Assembly (NCBI GenBank): GCA_029990205.1
Contig: JAPEKQ010000005.1
Location: 1 to 64,000, forward strand
DNA: 64,000 nt
Origin: a bacterium
Lineage (GTDB): Bacteria; Joyebacterota; Joyebacteria; Joyebacterales; Joyebacteraceae
Direction of reading: 5' to 3'
Shown: in pieces, positions 52,271-60,233 of the stretch
Numbering within the stretch: the stretch's first letter is position 1
Layout: the number at the start of each line of letters is the position of its first letter
Translations under genes and position numbers: made by a program
The notes under the pieces: generated by a model
Database searches by the model: none
What the model was told of the DNA's origin: nothing
The model's input: only the letters and a program-made list of their open reading frames with translations

Positions 52271-52612
52271 GTGCGCGTCTGTCCGGAATGCGAAACGGAA
52301 TTCGAGAACGAGCAGCTTGAGCTCTGTCCCAACTGCGACGTTCCGCTCATGGAAAAAGAAGCGAGCGAGGTCGAGACACCCGACGTGGTTGATGACAGCA
52401 ATCTCCCGTCGGACGGCCTCATCGTTATCGAGACAACGCCTGACGATGCTCGCGTCGGACAGCTTCGCGAGCTTCTTGAAGATAGCGGCATCCCCTGTTT
52501 CCTCAGCGACGAACTCTTCACCGACACCGCGCCCGACGCGGACACGATGGTGATGATCCCACGCGAGATGGAGGGGGACGCGAAGCGTCTCATCAGGGAC
52601 TACTTCCAGTAG
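52271..52612 (+). CDS. Zinc-ribbon protein with DUF2007-like domain
   Basis: Soluble protein of 113 aa. The N-terminus is a short zinc ribbon CPECETEFENEQLELCPNC (Cys4, Cys7, Cys19, Cys22, approximate). After an acidic linker the C-terminal 65 residues (IVIETTPDDARVGQLRELLED, SGIPCFLSDELF, MVMIPREMEGDAKRLI) match the DUF2007/putative signal-transducing domain. Function is unknown. GTG 52271 has GGAGGAG 7 nt upstream. Its promoter has an operator-like repeat, and a strong terminator follows. Confidence 0.85.
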   Translation: MRVCPECETEFENEQLELCPNCDVPLMEKEASEVETPDVVDDSNLPSDGLIVIETTPDDARVGQLRELLEDSGIPCFLSDELFTDTAPDADTMVMIPREMEGDAKRLIRDYFQ

Positions 52613-52670
52613 CGGTTGTGACGCTATCACGTCGATTCGTCACGCGACGTCGACAGACTCGGAACGCGAA

Positions 52671-52703
52671 GGCGGCGCCTCGAAAGGCGCCGCCTCTTGC
52701 TTG
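52671..52703. terminator. Strong terminator, probably bidirectional
   Basis: Perfect 10-bp stem GGCGGCGCCT / AGGCGCCGCC with a CGAA loop (52671-52694), followed by TCTTGCTTGT on the plus strand. The minus side reads TTCGCGTT, so it may also end the convergent 52776 gene. Confidence 0.82.
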
Positions 52704-52775
52704 TCCATCCATCGCGGTCGTCCGACCTTCACGCGTATCCGACCATCGCGGCTCGCTCTCCCGCGACGCCTCCGG

Positions 52776-53258
52776 TCAGCGCTTGTAGCCGATCATCCTG
52801 AGGAACTCCACACGCGCCTTCCGGTCATCCTCGCCCTCGACGCCGGCCGGGCCGGAGCCGTCAACAACACCCAGGATGCCCCGCCCCTGGGGCGATTCGG
52901 CGACGACGACCTCCACCGGATTCGCCGTCGCGCAGTAGATGCTGCACACCTCCGGACACGCCTTCACGGCGCCCAGCACGTTGATCGGGAAGCACTCCTT
53001 CATCACGATGGCGAATGTGTGTCCCGCGCCGACACTCTTCATGATCGCGACCGCGGCCTTCGTCAGATCGTCGTCGTTGCCGTCGTGTCGGATCAGACAC
53101 GGTCCCGACGCCTCCGAGAACGCCACGCCGAACTTCGCGCACGGGGCGGAACCGATCATCGCCTCGTACAGGTCCTCGACCGTCTTGATGAAGTGACTCT
53201 GCCCGATGATGATGTTGGCGTCTTCGGGGAATTCGATACGAACCGATGCAAGCTCCAT
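52776..53258 (-). CDS. Adenosine-specific kinase family protein
   Basis: Soluble protein of 160 aa, the usual length of the family (PF04008), best known from archaea and thermophiles. Family hallmarks seen are IIIGQSHFIKTVEDLYEA near residue 15, CAKFGVAFSEASG, GHTFAIVMKECFPINVL and the C-terminal TANPVEVVVAESPQGRGIL followed by GVVDG. The archaeal enzyme phosphorylates adenosine to AMP. ATG 53258 has GGAGG 5 nt upstream. It has its own promoter (53305-53334), divergent from a glycosyltransferase gene. Confidence 0.9.
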   Translation of the reverse strand: MELASVRIEFPEDANIIIGQSHFIKTVEDLYEAMIGSAPCAKFGVAFSEASGPCLIRHDGNDDDLTKAAVAIMKSVGAGHTFAIVMKECFPINVLGAVKACPEVCSIYCATANPVEVVVAESPQGRGILGVVDGSGPAGVEGEDDRKARVEFLRMIGYKR

Positions 53259-53304
53259 GAGCGCCTCCGTTCTCCGATCCCATCACACCCGGTTCCTATG
53301 CGGC

Positions 53305-53334
53305 AGTCTACACCCGAACTGCACGACACATCAA
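53305..53334 (-). promoter_or_regulatory. Promoter of adenosine-specific kinase gene
   Basis: Minus strand: TTGATG (53329-53334), 18 nt, TAGACT (53305-53310). Leader about 40 nt. Confidence 0.55.
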
Positions 53335-53380
53335 GACGGCGCCCAGGTCACCCGTGGCGACCGGCGCCCCAGACGCGCAC

Positions 53381-53409
53381 TTGCGCGGATGCGTTCCCGG
53401 CGATAGACT
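53381..53409 (+). promoter_or_regulatory. Leaderless-type promoter of glycosyltransferase gene
   Basis: TTGCGC (53381-53386), 17 nt, TAGACT (53404-53409), then 7 nt to ATG 53417. Confidence 0.6.
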
Positions 53410-53416
53410 ACGCGCC

Positions 53417-54559
53417 ATGAGAGTACTCTACATCTCCGAGGTGCAGTGGCGCTCCCAGGTCTCGAGGAAGCACCAGATGGTGCGACGCTTCCCCGCCGAC
53501 TGGGAAGTGCTGTTCCTCTCCCCTGCCAATCTCGCGCCGGGTGAGAACAGCTTCCGGCTCCGCTCGGCTCGCGTTCCGGCCCAGGTGCAGTACAGGTCCG
53601 TCCTTCTTCCGAAACCGGACTCGGGAAGCTCGCTGCTTCGCTCACTGACGCCGTTGCTGAGGGCGACCGGTGGAGCGCGCGTCATGAATCACGTGCGCCG
53701 CTTCTCTCCGGACGTCGTCGTCTGCTCCTACCTGTGGGCCGCGCCCCTGGTCGCCGACATCCGCGCGATGGGCATCCCGGTGGTCTACGACCTCAACGAT
53801 CTCCACCCTCAGTTCTACCCCGCGGCGCGGGACGAGGCCGAGCGCATGTTCCGCGCGCTCATCGACGGCGCCACCGAGGTCGTGGCCTCCTCCAGGGCGC
53901 TCAACAGGGAGGCCGGACGAGGGATCGTCATCGGCAACGGGGTCGATCTGAAGACGTTCCGCGGGCGCGAAGAGGGACAGCGTCCCGAGGAGCTCAAGGC
54001 GGGGCCCGCAGGGGACCGGGAACGACTGGTGATGTACGTGGGATCCGTCGACGACCGGCTCGATCTTGGCATTCTCAGGAGAACGCTCGAGGCGTTGTCC
54101 TCGGAGACGGACGGAGCCGGAATCGTGCTCGTCGGGAGGGTGTTCGATCACGTGCGTGGCGACATCCGCTCGCTCGAGGAGGCGTTCCCGGGTCATCTGC
54201 TCCTGACCGGCCGCATCCCCTACCCGAGACTCCCGGACATCATGTCGCACGCCGACGTCGGCATCGCCCCGTTCGTGCTGACGCCCAAGACCGAAGCGAT
54301 CAACCCGAACAAGCTCTACATGTACGCGGCGATGGACATGAACATCGTGTCGACGCCGTTCTCCGATGACGTCCGCAGACATGAGGACATCATTCGGATC
54401 GCGTCCTCGCCGGCCGACTTCGCATCGGCCGTACAAAGCGCGATCGGCGACGATGAACGCCGCCGATCGCTCCGCGAGAGGATAGCGCTGCCGAACAGTT
54501 GGGCTGAGCGGGTGGAGGAGTTTACCCTACTCCTGTCCGGACTTGCGCAGGGGGATTAG
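53417..54559 (+). CDS. Glycosyltransferase family 4-like (GT-B)
   Basis: Glycosyltransferase of 380 aa. The N-terminal domain starts MRVLYISEVQWRSQVSRKH and includes VVCSYLWAAPLVADIRAMG and VYDLNDLHPQFYP, a pattern of the UDP-sugar GT4 group using DxxD-type loops. The C-terminal domain has IVIGNGVDLKTF, LVMYVGSVDDRLDLGIL and VGIAPFVLTPKTEAINPNKLYMYAAMD, where NKLYMYAAM is the donor-binding segment. ATG 53417 has no Shine-Dalgarno site and a -10 box 7 nt before it. Its stop and that of the convergent lipoprotein gene are only 1 nt apart (TAG-C-CTA). Confidence 0.88.
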   Translation: MRVLYISEVQWRSQVSRKHQMVRRFPADWEVLFLSPANLAPGENSFRLRSARVPAQVQYRSVLLPKPDSGSSLLRSLTPLLRATGGARVMNHVRRFSPDVVVCSYLWAAPLVADIRAMGIPVVYDLNDLHPQFYPAARDEAERMFRALIDGATEVVASSRALNREAGRGIVIGNGVDLKTFRGREEGQRPEELKAGPAGDRERLVMYVGSVDDRLDLGILRRTLEALSSETDGAGIVLVGRVFDHVRGDIRSLEEAFPGHLLLTGRIPYPRLPDIMSHADVGIAPFVLTPKTEAINPNKLYMYAAMDMNIVSTPFSDDVRRHEDIIRIASSPADFASAVQSAIGDDERRRSLRERIALPNSWAERVEEFTLLLSGLAQGD

Positions 54560-54560
54560 C

Positions 54561-55121
54561 CTAGTTGTCTGGAAGGCTCTCCCGCGGTTCACCTACGAGA
54601 ACCCTCGGCCCGTTCGGACCGTCCTCCTCGAGGTCCTCAACGCTGATCTCTTCAGGCTGCTCAGGCTCTCCCTCACGCGCGTAGTACGGCATGAGGTAGA
54701 AGTGAAGCGTTTCGGTCGGATGCCGGTACTCGAGTTCCACGACGTAGCCCAGCGTCTCGTACCCGGACGCGAAGACGACGACCTTGAACTCCTCGTGCTC
54801 GGGCCCGCCGATCCCATCGTCATAGAGATACCCGCCGTAGAGCGTCGTGTGACCGTAGGGATTGACCGGCCAGGTGCCGAGGTAGTCCCACTCCCACCAG
54901 TCCTCTTCGTACAGGTCCGCCGCCGCCCAGGTGATGGGCGCACCCGTGTAGTAGTCGCTCACCGTCACGTAGACCATCGCCATGCGGGGCGGCCGCTCGT
55001 CGTAGTCCCAGCACCACGGACACATGATGCAGCCCGAGAGCAGGAGCGGGACGGCGACGACCAACGCCAGTCCAACCCACCGAATATGTCTTCGTGTCGT
55101 CTCAATCCATCTCGAATCCAT
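54561..55121 (-). CDS. Lipoprotein with carboxypeptidase-regulatory-like fold
   Basis: Outer-envelope lipoprotein of 186 aa. The signal peptide ends in a clear lipobox LLLSGC (Cys about residue 30), directly followed by IMCPWCWDYDERP, which has two more cysteines. The mature part (MVYVTVSDYYTGAPITWAAA, TLYGGYLYDDGIG, FKVVVFASGYETLGYVVELE) resembles the carboxypeptidase-regulatory/CNA-B-like beta sandwich. The tail is acidic (PEQPEEISVEDLEEDG). ATG 55121 has GGAGG 7 nt upstream and is 77 nt after the DUF4384 gene stop. It is the last gene of the sigma-factor cassette. Confidence 0.85.
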   Translation of the reverse strand: MDSRWIETTRRHIRWVGLALVVAVPLLLSGCIMCPWCWDYDERPPRMAMVYVTVSDYYTGAPITWAAADLYEEDWWEWDYLGTWPVNPYGHTTLYGGYLYDDGIGGPEHEEFKVVVFASGYETLGYVVELEYRHPTETLHFYLMPYYAREGEPEQPEEISVEDLEEDGPNGPRVLVGEPRESLPDN

Positions 55122-55198
55122 CACAGGACCTCCTTCCCGGACCCGGTCCAGCTCGGGCCCCCCGTCGGTCCCCTCCCGCCGCGCAAGGTCGGGACGAT

Positions 55199-56548
55199 CT
55201 ACATCCTGTACGCCTTGACATCGAACTTGATCCGCTCGATGCGAGGAAGCTGCCACGGTCTGACGCTGGCCATCCGAACATCGATGACCTTGAAGTCCAC
55301 GCGAACGGGACCGCCGTATGCGGAGTAGACGTCACCCCGTCTGGGTATGATCCCCTGACGACCGCTCGCATCGATGTGGAACACGACATTGTCTCCCCAG
55401 CCGCCGTCCCACCCGATCCTCCCGATGATCTCCGTCGGGTCGTTCTTCCGGTCGGCAATGCAGTCGATCCTCACGTGGACCTTCTCGCCGTCGAACTTGA
55501 AGGTCTCGTGCATCGAGTCTCTGGGGCTGTTCATCTGGAACCGCTCGTTCATCAGCGGACGGCCGTACGTCTGCCCGTCCCAATCGCCTTCCCACTCGCC
55601 GTTCCACTCTTCCTCGTCCCAGGTATCGCTCTCCCAGCCGCCGCCGTGCCACCAGTCGCTTCCCCAATCGCTGCCATAGCCGCGGTCGGCGACACGGAAT
55701 GTGACCGAGTCGCACGCCCAACGTCCGGGCGAGTCGTGCCATCCGTCGGGCACGGGCCACCAGTCACGACCAACGACGACGCGACCCTGGGGCCATCCCC
55801 AGGAGCGGGACGATGACCGACGGGAGGATGTCCGCCGCGAAGAGCCTTCGACGACGACACGGCCCTGCGCGTTCCCGCCGGGCACGACCTGTCCGCTCGA
55901 CTTCCTGCCCGGGACGACCTGTCCGTGTGAGCTTCCACCGCTGATGACGCGTCCGCGCGGCACAAGCCACTCGTGGTACTGCGGGACCCACGAGCCCCTC
56001 GAGCCGCCGGGCCAGGCAAGCTCGTGAGCGCAGGCCACCAGCGTCTCGACGCCCGCCGGCCCGGCGATTCGCAGCGAGAACCTTCTGTCATCGGGGACCC
56101 GGTAGGTTCGACCCGGCTGCGCGAGGGCGGAACCGGACCACCGGTTCGGATAGATGGTCTCCACGCGCCCGTCGGTCGTGTAGTCGAGAATCGTCACGTA
56201 GCACGGCCGGTTCACTCGGAAGTAGACCCAGAGGCGATCTCCGGGTTCGTAGGTTGCCCACTCGCCCCGGTCGACCCACGTATCGATCCTCAGGCCGCCG
56301 GGATGGTAGTGATAGAACGAATCGTCGATGTCGCTCCAGTCGCCCCAGTAGTTCTCCGGGTCGACGACGACACGTTCGGACACTGCAGACTCGGGTACGC
56401 GCTGTGGCTCTGTCGGGGCGTCGCTCGATACCGCCTCTTCGCGCGCGACCGCCGCAGCGTGTGACACGCCCGCGAGCGCGAGCATGGCGATGAAGGCGAC
56501 CGCCGCGATCCACAGAACTCGTTCTCTCATCCTTCTCACTCTCTTCAT
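55199..56548 (-). CDS. Exported DUF4384 protein with Trp/Asp/Gly-rich region
   Basis: Exported protein of 449 aa: signal peptide about 9-32. DUF4384 (about 80-180) is identified by YEPGDRLWVYFRVNRPCYVTI, given in part, and TTDGRVETIYPN. Then come a repetitive region with GRVISGGSSHGQVVPG-like units (about 200-245), an Arg/Ser patch, and a stretch extremely rich in Trp, Asp, Glu and Gly (about 295-330, e.g. SDWGSDWWHGGGWESDTW). A C-terminal beta domain closes with IGRIGWDGGWGDNVVFHIDA. DUF4384 occurs with surface kinases and caspase-like proteins. ATG 56548 has GGAGG 8 nt upstream. It sits downstream of an ECF sigma/anti-sigma pair. Confidence 0.85.
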   Translation of the reverse strand: MKRVRRMRERVLWIAAVAFIAMLALAGVSHAAAVAREEAVSSDAPTEPQRVPESAVSERVVVDPENYWGDWSDIDDSFYHYHPGGLRIDTWVDRGEWATYEPGDRLWVYFRVNRPCYVTILDYTTDGRVETIYPNRWSGSALAQPGRTYRVPDDRRFSLRIAGPAGVETLVACAHELAWPGGSRGSWVPQYHEWLVPRGRVISGGSSHGQVVPGRKSSGQVVPGGNAQGRVVVEGSSRRTSSRRSSSRSWGWPQGRVVVGRDWWPVPDGWHDSPGRWACDSVTFRVADRGYGSDWGSDWWHGGGWESDTWDEEEWNGEWEGDWDGQTYGRPLMNERFQMNSPRDSMHETFKFDGEKVHVRIDCIADRKNDPTEIIGRIGWDGGWGDNVVFHIDASGRQGIIPRRGDVYSAYGGPVRVDFKVIDVRMASVRPWQLPRIERIKFDVKAYRM

Positions 56549-56702
56549 AGGGATCACCTCCCCTGTTTGAGACGACCCTCCTCTGCATGATCTCTTGAGA
56601 ACGGGCCGTCGTTCACGCGAATGTCTTAGACGCACTCATGGAATCGCTATTCACGAACGGTCGCGTGAGGATCGAGCGAGGTGGTGCAGCGCCTGCAAAT
56701 GC

Positions 56703-56734
56703 AGAGAGGCCGCCGCTTTCGCGACCGCCTCTCT
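56703..56734 (-). terminator. Hairpin after 173-aa exported protein gene
   Basis: Arms AGAGAGGC / GCCTCTCT with paired inner bases and a central GAAA-like loop; on the minus strand followed by GCATTT. Weak terminator or processing hairpin that separates the 56787 gene from the DUF4384 gene. Confidence 0.5.
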
Positions 56735-56786
56735 CACATCCTCACCGGAGAGCCTCCGGCATACAACACGACTCGGTCCGAGTCGT

Positions 56787-57308
56787 CTATCGTCTTGCAG
56801 AGAGCGCCAGGATCAACACACCGCCGCTGATCGGAGGCCCGCCAAGCAGAACGGTCCCGCCGTTCTCGAGTCGGATCTTCGTGCGCAGAACGATCTCGTC
56901 GTGCGATCTGCCGCGCTCGCCCCGGTGCTCCCCGGTCCGCACGTCGCGAATGAGCGTCACCATCATCTCGATGCGCCCTGAGCCGTCAGGTTCGAAGCGC
57001 GTCGGCTCGATCTCCATCGCGAAATGCTCGGGCAGCTGGAACACTGCGGTCGTACCGAAGTCCGTTCGCGTGCGCACGTCGCCGAGGAACGCGTATCGAT
57101 TGTAGGCGAAGAGGGCCCGGAGCTTCTGCGCGTACCCCGAGAGCTCCTCATCGACACGCACGTCCCCGCTCTCGATCTGCTCGTCGGACAGAGTCGCGGC
57201 CGCAATGGAGGTTACCTGGATGGTCACCTCGTCGGCGGCGGCCTGTGCCGTCGCGCAGAGAAGCGCGAGCACGAGAACAACAGTGGAAGCGATAGCAGTG
57301 TGTCTCAT
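56787..57308 (-). CDS. Small exported protein, unknown
   Basis: Exported protein of 173 aa with a signal peptide 1-23 (VVLVLALLCATAQA). The mature protein is beta-rich (TTAVFQLPEHFAMEIEP, RIEMMVTLIRDV, IVLRTKIRLENGGTVLLGGPP) and ends in a hydrophobic segment GGVLILALSARR. The last half looks like a strand-rich fold of secretin-associated or beta-barrel periplasmic proteins, but I do not recognise a family. ATG 57308 has GGAG near. It lies 72 nt after the anti-sigma stop, so it is probably transcribed with the sigma-factor pair. Confidence 0.78.
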   Translation of the reverse strand: MRHTAIASTVVLVLALLCATAQAAADEVTIQVTSIAAATLSDEQIESGDVRVDEELSGYAQKLRALFAYNRYAFLGDVRTRTDFGTTAVFQLPEHFAMEIEPTRFEPDGSGRIEMMVTLIRDVRTGEHRGERGRSHDEIVLRTKIRLENGGTVLLGGPPISGGVLILALSARR

Positions 57309-57380
57309 AGGTCTCCGGACCCCGCCGGATTGTCGGCGACGGTCCTGGAAGTCTCCCCGATCAGCGGCCGCATCTTCCGG

Positions 57381-57929
57381 CTAGAGCGACCCCGGGGCGT
57401 CTGCGCGTCCGCCGCCCTCGACCTGCTCCGAGAAGACCCAGATGACTGTCATCTCGGGATCATCGGAGGTGAACGCCATCGGTGTGTAACCCGAAGCGAA
57501 GGTCTCGATACTCTCGACGGCACACCCGTTGTTCGATGAGAGGCCGATCGGCGCAATGCCTGTCGGCCAGAACGCCATGAGCCCGAGCGCCGCCGCGATG
57601 CCGACACCGGCGAAAGCGATGGCCCGGCGTCTCAAGTCGCCGAACACGGGTCGTGCCTCAGGAACCCTGGAAGACCTCGCGGCCTTCCGATCGATCCTGT
57701 CCATCTCCTGAGAAAGGAGCCTCTCGAACCTCTCCCACTTCTCCGCCGGGACCGGCGGAGCAACAGGAACGTCCTTGAGGATTGTATCAAAGGACCGAAT
57801 CGAGTCAAGCTCCCGGGCGCACGTCTCGCAGCTATCGATGTGCTGCTTGACCTTCCTGCGCAAACGGGGCGAGAGCTCGCCATCGGCGTACGCCGTGAGG
57901 TACTTCTCTGTTCCGCATGTTCTCGTCAT
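57381..57929 (-). CDS. Anti-sigma factor with zinc-binding zf-HC2 motif and one transmembrane helix
   Basis: Membrane anti-sigma factor of 182 aa. The N-terminal anti-sigma domain has the zf-HC2 motif HIDSCETCARELD, His30, Cys34 and Cys37 (approximate), after YLTAYADGELSP. A linker of about 50 residues leads to one transmembrane helix (about 103-125, IAFAGVGIAAALGLMAFWP), then a periplasmic domain of about 55 residues. Such proteins hold the ECF sigma factor inactive until cut by regulated proteolysis; the S2P at 41020 or periplasmic proteases could act here (inference). ATG 57929 is 5 nt after the sigma stop, with only a weak GGGAAGA before it, so coupling to the sigma gene is likely. Confidence 0.9.
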   Translation of the reverse strand: MTRTCGTEKYLTAYADGELSPRLRRKVKQHIDSCETCARELDSIRSFDTILKDVPVAPPVPAEKWERFERLLSQEMDRIDRKAARSSRVPEARPVFGDLRRRAIAFAGVGIAAALGLMAFWPTGIAPIGLSSNNGCAVESIETFASGYTPMAFTSDDPEMTVIWVFSEQVEGGGRADAPGSL

Positions 57930-57934
57930 AGCTG

Positions 57935-58567
57935 TCAGATCTTCCCGTTCTCTCCATCCGCCGCCTCGACGCGGCGGCCACCATCGACGTATGGTTCAAG
58001 CATCACTCTGAGCTTCTTCCGCGCGTAGTGCAGTCGCGACATCACGGTGCCGATCGAACACCCTACGACATCCGCGATCTCCTTGTACGACATGCCCTCG
58101 ATCTCGTAGAGCACGAATACTGACTTGTGATACTCGGGTAGTGCTTCGATCGCGTCCTGAATCTGTTCGCCGAGCTCCTTGGTGAGAACCTGCTTCGAGG
58201 GGCCGCGTGTCGGCTTCCTCGTGATCGGCTCGCTGTCGGCGTATTCGGCAACCTCTTCGGGGACCGCCTGAGATGCAACGGAGCGCGAGTGCTTGCGCGT
58301 GAAGTCGATGCATGTGTTCATCGCGATCCGGTACAGCCAGGTCGAAAAGCTCGATCGACCCTTGAAACTCTTGATGCCCTTGTAAGCCCGGATGAACGTG
58401 TCCTGCGCCAGGTCCATGGCGAGATCCGGATCCCGCGCGAACCTGTAGGCGACGGCGTAGACGACATCCTTGTACTTCTCTATCAGGTAGTCGAACGCCT
58501 CACGGTCCCCGGCCTGACTGGCACGGACCTTCTCAAGGTCGATTTCCCTGGGATCGCGCTCAGCCAT
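57935..58567 (-). CDS. ECF RNA polymerase sigma factor (sigma-E/RpoE-like)
   Basis: Sigma-70 family ECF factor of 210 aa. Sigma2 (about 20-85) includes FDYLIEKYKDVVYAVAYRFA and DLAQDTFIRAYKGIKSF, the core-binding and -10 recognising segments; a linker is followed by sigma4 (about 138-190) with ALPEYHKSVFVLYEIEGMSYKEIAD and the helix-turn-helix VVGCSIGTVMSRLHYAR. ATG 58567 has GAGGGACC upstream; an in-frame ATG 15 nt earlier is possible. It is first in a minus-strand group with anti-sigma, two exported proteins and a lipoprotein. An ECF-like -10 (GTCTAA) lies just upstream near 58583-58588, but no firm -35. Confidence 0.92.
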   Translation of the reverse strand: MAERDPREIDLEKVRASQAGDREAFDYLIEKYKDVVYAVAYRFARDPDLAMDLAQDTFIRAYKGIKSFKGRSSFSTWLYRIAMNTCIDFTRKHSRSVASQAVPEEVAEYADSEPITRKPTRGPSKQVLTKELGEQIQDAIEALPEYHKSVFVLYEIEGMSYKEIADVVGCSIGTVMSRLHYARKKLRVMLEPYVDGGRRVEAADGENGKI

Positions 58568-58709
58568 GGTCCCTCGCAGCATCCTTAGACGGGGAGTCCC
58601 CGGGTGTATTCACGGCCGTCTGGGCCCTGTTCCCGAGCCTGACGGGAGCTTGCGGCACTCGCTCTGAGTAACCGCTCAACTTCTCGGAGCAACGCCTCAA
58701 CGGGCCGCC

Positions 58710-60065
58710 CTAGAGCTCTATCTCCCCATACTCACGCAACTTATCGGTCACGAGCTTCTGGATCTCAGCCAACCGCTCCTCGCTCCGCGCCTCGAATCGC
58801 ATCACGATGACCGGCTGCGTGTTGGAGGCTCGCACCAGTCCCCAGCCGTCGCCGAAGAGGATCCGGACGCCGTCGACATCGATGACGTCGTAGTTGGCCT
58901 TGAAGTACTCGACCGCCTTTTCGACCATCGCGAACTTCGTCGCGTCGTCCTTTGTCTCCCCGCGGATCTCGGGTGTGGCGTAGTAGTAGGGGATCGTCTT
59001 GACCATCGACGAGAGCGTCTCGTCGGTGCGCGAGAGCATCTGGAGGATCCGGCACGCCGCGTAGATGGCGTCGTCGGAGATGTGGAAGTCGTCCGCGATG
59101 ACCATGTGTCCGCTCATCTCCCCACCGATCGGGGCGCCGGTCTCGCGGATCTTCTCCTTGAGAAGCGAGTGACCCGTCTTCCACATGGTCGGCGTCCCGC
59201 CGTGCGCCACGATGTCCTCGGCCAGCGCCTGCGAGCACTTCACATCGAAGATGATCTCGGCCGGTCCCTTCGCGAGGATCTCGCGCGCGAGCAGCGCGAG
59301 CATCTTGTCCGCGAACACGAAGTCGCCGTTCTCGTCGACCGTGCCGACGCGGTCCGCGTCACCGTCGTAACCGATGCCGACATCCGCGCCGTGCTCCTTG
59401 ACCGCCGCGAGGAGATCGGTGATGTACTCGAGCACGGTCGGGTCGGGATGGTGGTTCGGGAACGTGCCGTCCGGCTCACAGTAGAGCGGGATGACCTCGC
59501 ACCCGATGCTCTTGAGGAGATCCTCGACGACGAGCGCGCCGCATCCGTTCCCGCAGTCAGCGACGACCTTCATCGGCCGCTCGAGGTGGATGCGCTCACG
59601 AATGGCAGCCTTGTACGGCTCGAGGATCTCCGCCGTCGTTCGGGACCCCTCACCCGTTTCGTAGTCGCCGGCCTCGATGGTCTCCCGGATCTTCTGGATC
59701 TCCTGCCCGTAGACGCTCGCCGGCCCGAGATTGAGCTTGAAGCCGTTCATGTCCGGCGGGTTGTGACTCCCGGTGATCATGACCGAGGCGTCGACCGGAA
59801 GCTCGAAGAGCGTGAAGTAGAGCGCCGGAGTCGGAACCGTGCCCACATCGACGACGTTCGCGCCGACCGAGGTGAGCCCCTCCGTGATGAGTTCGCGGAA
59901 GCGTGGCGTCGAGAGCCTGACATCACCCCCGAGCGAGACGGTCTTGCCGCCGTGCCGCAGGACGTACGTCCCGAACCCGCGCCCGATGTTGCGCACCACG
60001 TCCTCGGTCAGGTCGCGCTCCACGACTCCTCTGATGTCGTACTCGCGGAAGATGTAGCTGTGCAT
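58710..60065 (-). CDS. Phosphomannomutase/phosphoglucomutase (alpha-D-phosphohexomutase)
   Basis: Cytoplasmic enzyme of 451 aa that interconverts hexose 1- and 6-phosphates for surface glycan or storage pathways. All four domains are visible: phosphoserine loop VMITGSHNPPDMNG (Ser100), metal loop YDGDADRVG (about 239-245), sugar-binding loop GGEMSGHMV and phosphate-binding loop ASNTQPVIVMRFEA. The length fits the PMM/PGM (AlgC-like) group. ATG 60065 has GGGGG 5 nt upstream. It is 168 nt downstream of the PH-like membrane protein gene, across an 18-nt tandem repeat, and is probably in the trpS operon. Confidence 0.95.
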   Translation of the reverse strand: MHSYIFREYDIRGVVERDLTEDVVRNIGRGFGTYVLRHGGKTVSLGGDVRLSTPRFRELITEGLTSVGANVVDVGTVPTPALYFTLFELPVDASVMITGSHNPPDMNGFKLNLGPASVYGQEIQKIRETIEAGDYETGEGSRTTAEILEPYKAAIRERIHLERPMKVVADCGNGCGALVVEDLLKSIGCEVIPLYCEPDGTFPNHHPDPTVLEYITDLLAAVKEHGADVGIGYDGDADRVGTVDENGDFVFADKMLALLAREILAKGPAEIIFDVKCSQALAEDIVAHGGTPTMWKTGHSLLKEKIRETGAPIGGEMSGHMVIADDFHISDDAIYAACRILQMLSRTDETLSSMVKTIPYYYATPEIRGETKDDATKFAMVEKAVEYFKANYDVIDVDGVRILFGDGWGLVRASNTQPVIVMRFEARSEERLAEIQKLVTDKLREYGEIEL

Positions 60066-60155
60066 CGTGTCCCCCTCAGGTAAGACCGGCCGCCGCACGT
60101 TCGAGCGACGGCCGTGGTCTCGTGTTCGTGATCGCAACTCTGTATGGACCCGCAT

Positions 60156-60227
60156 CTCCGTGTGGAGCTGTGTCTCTGTGTGGAGCTGTGTCTCAGTGTC
60201 GAGCTGTGTCTCCGTGTCAAGCCGGAC
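60156..60227. repeat. 18-nt tandem repeat, about four copies
   Basis: Units start at 60156, 60174, 60192 and 60210 with the pattern CTC(C/T/A)GTGTGGAGCTGTGT; the first three differ at 1-3 positions and the fourth decays at its end. The array lies in the gap between the PH-like gene and the phosphohexomutase, on the upstream side of the latter. Confidence 0.88.
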
Positions 60228-60233
60228 CGGTCT

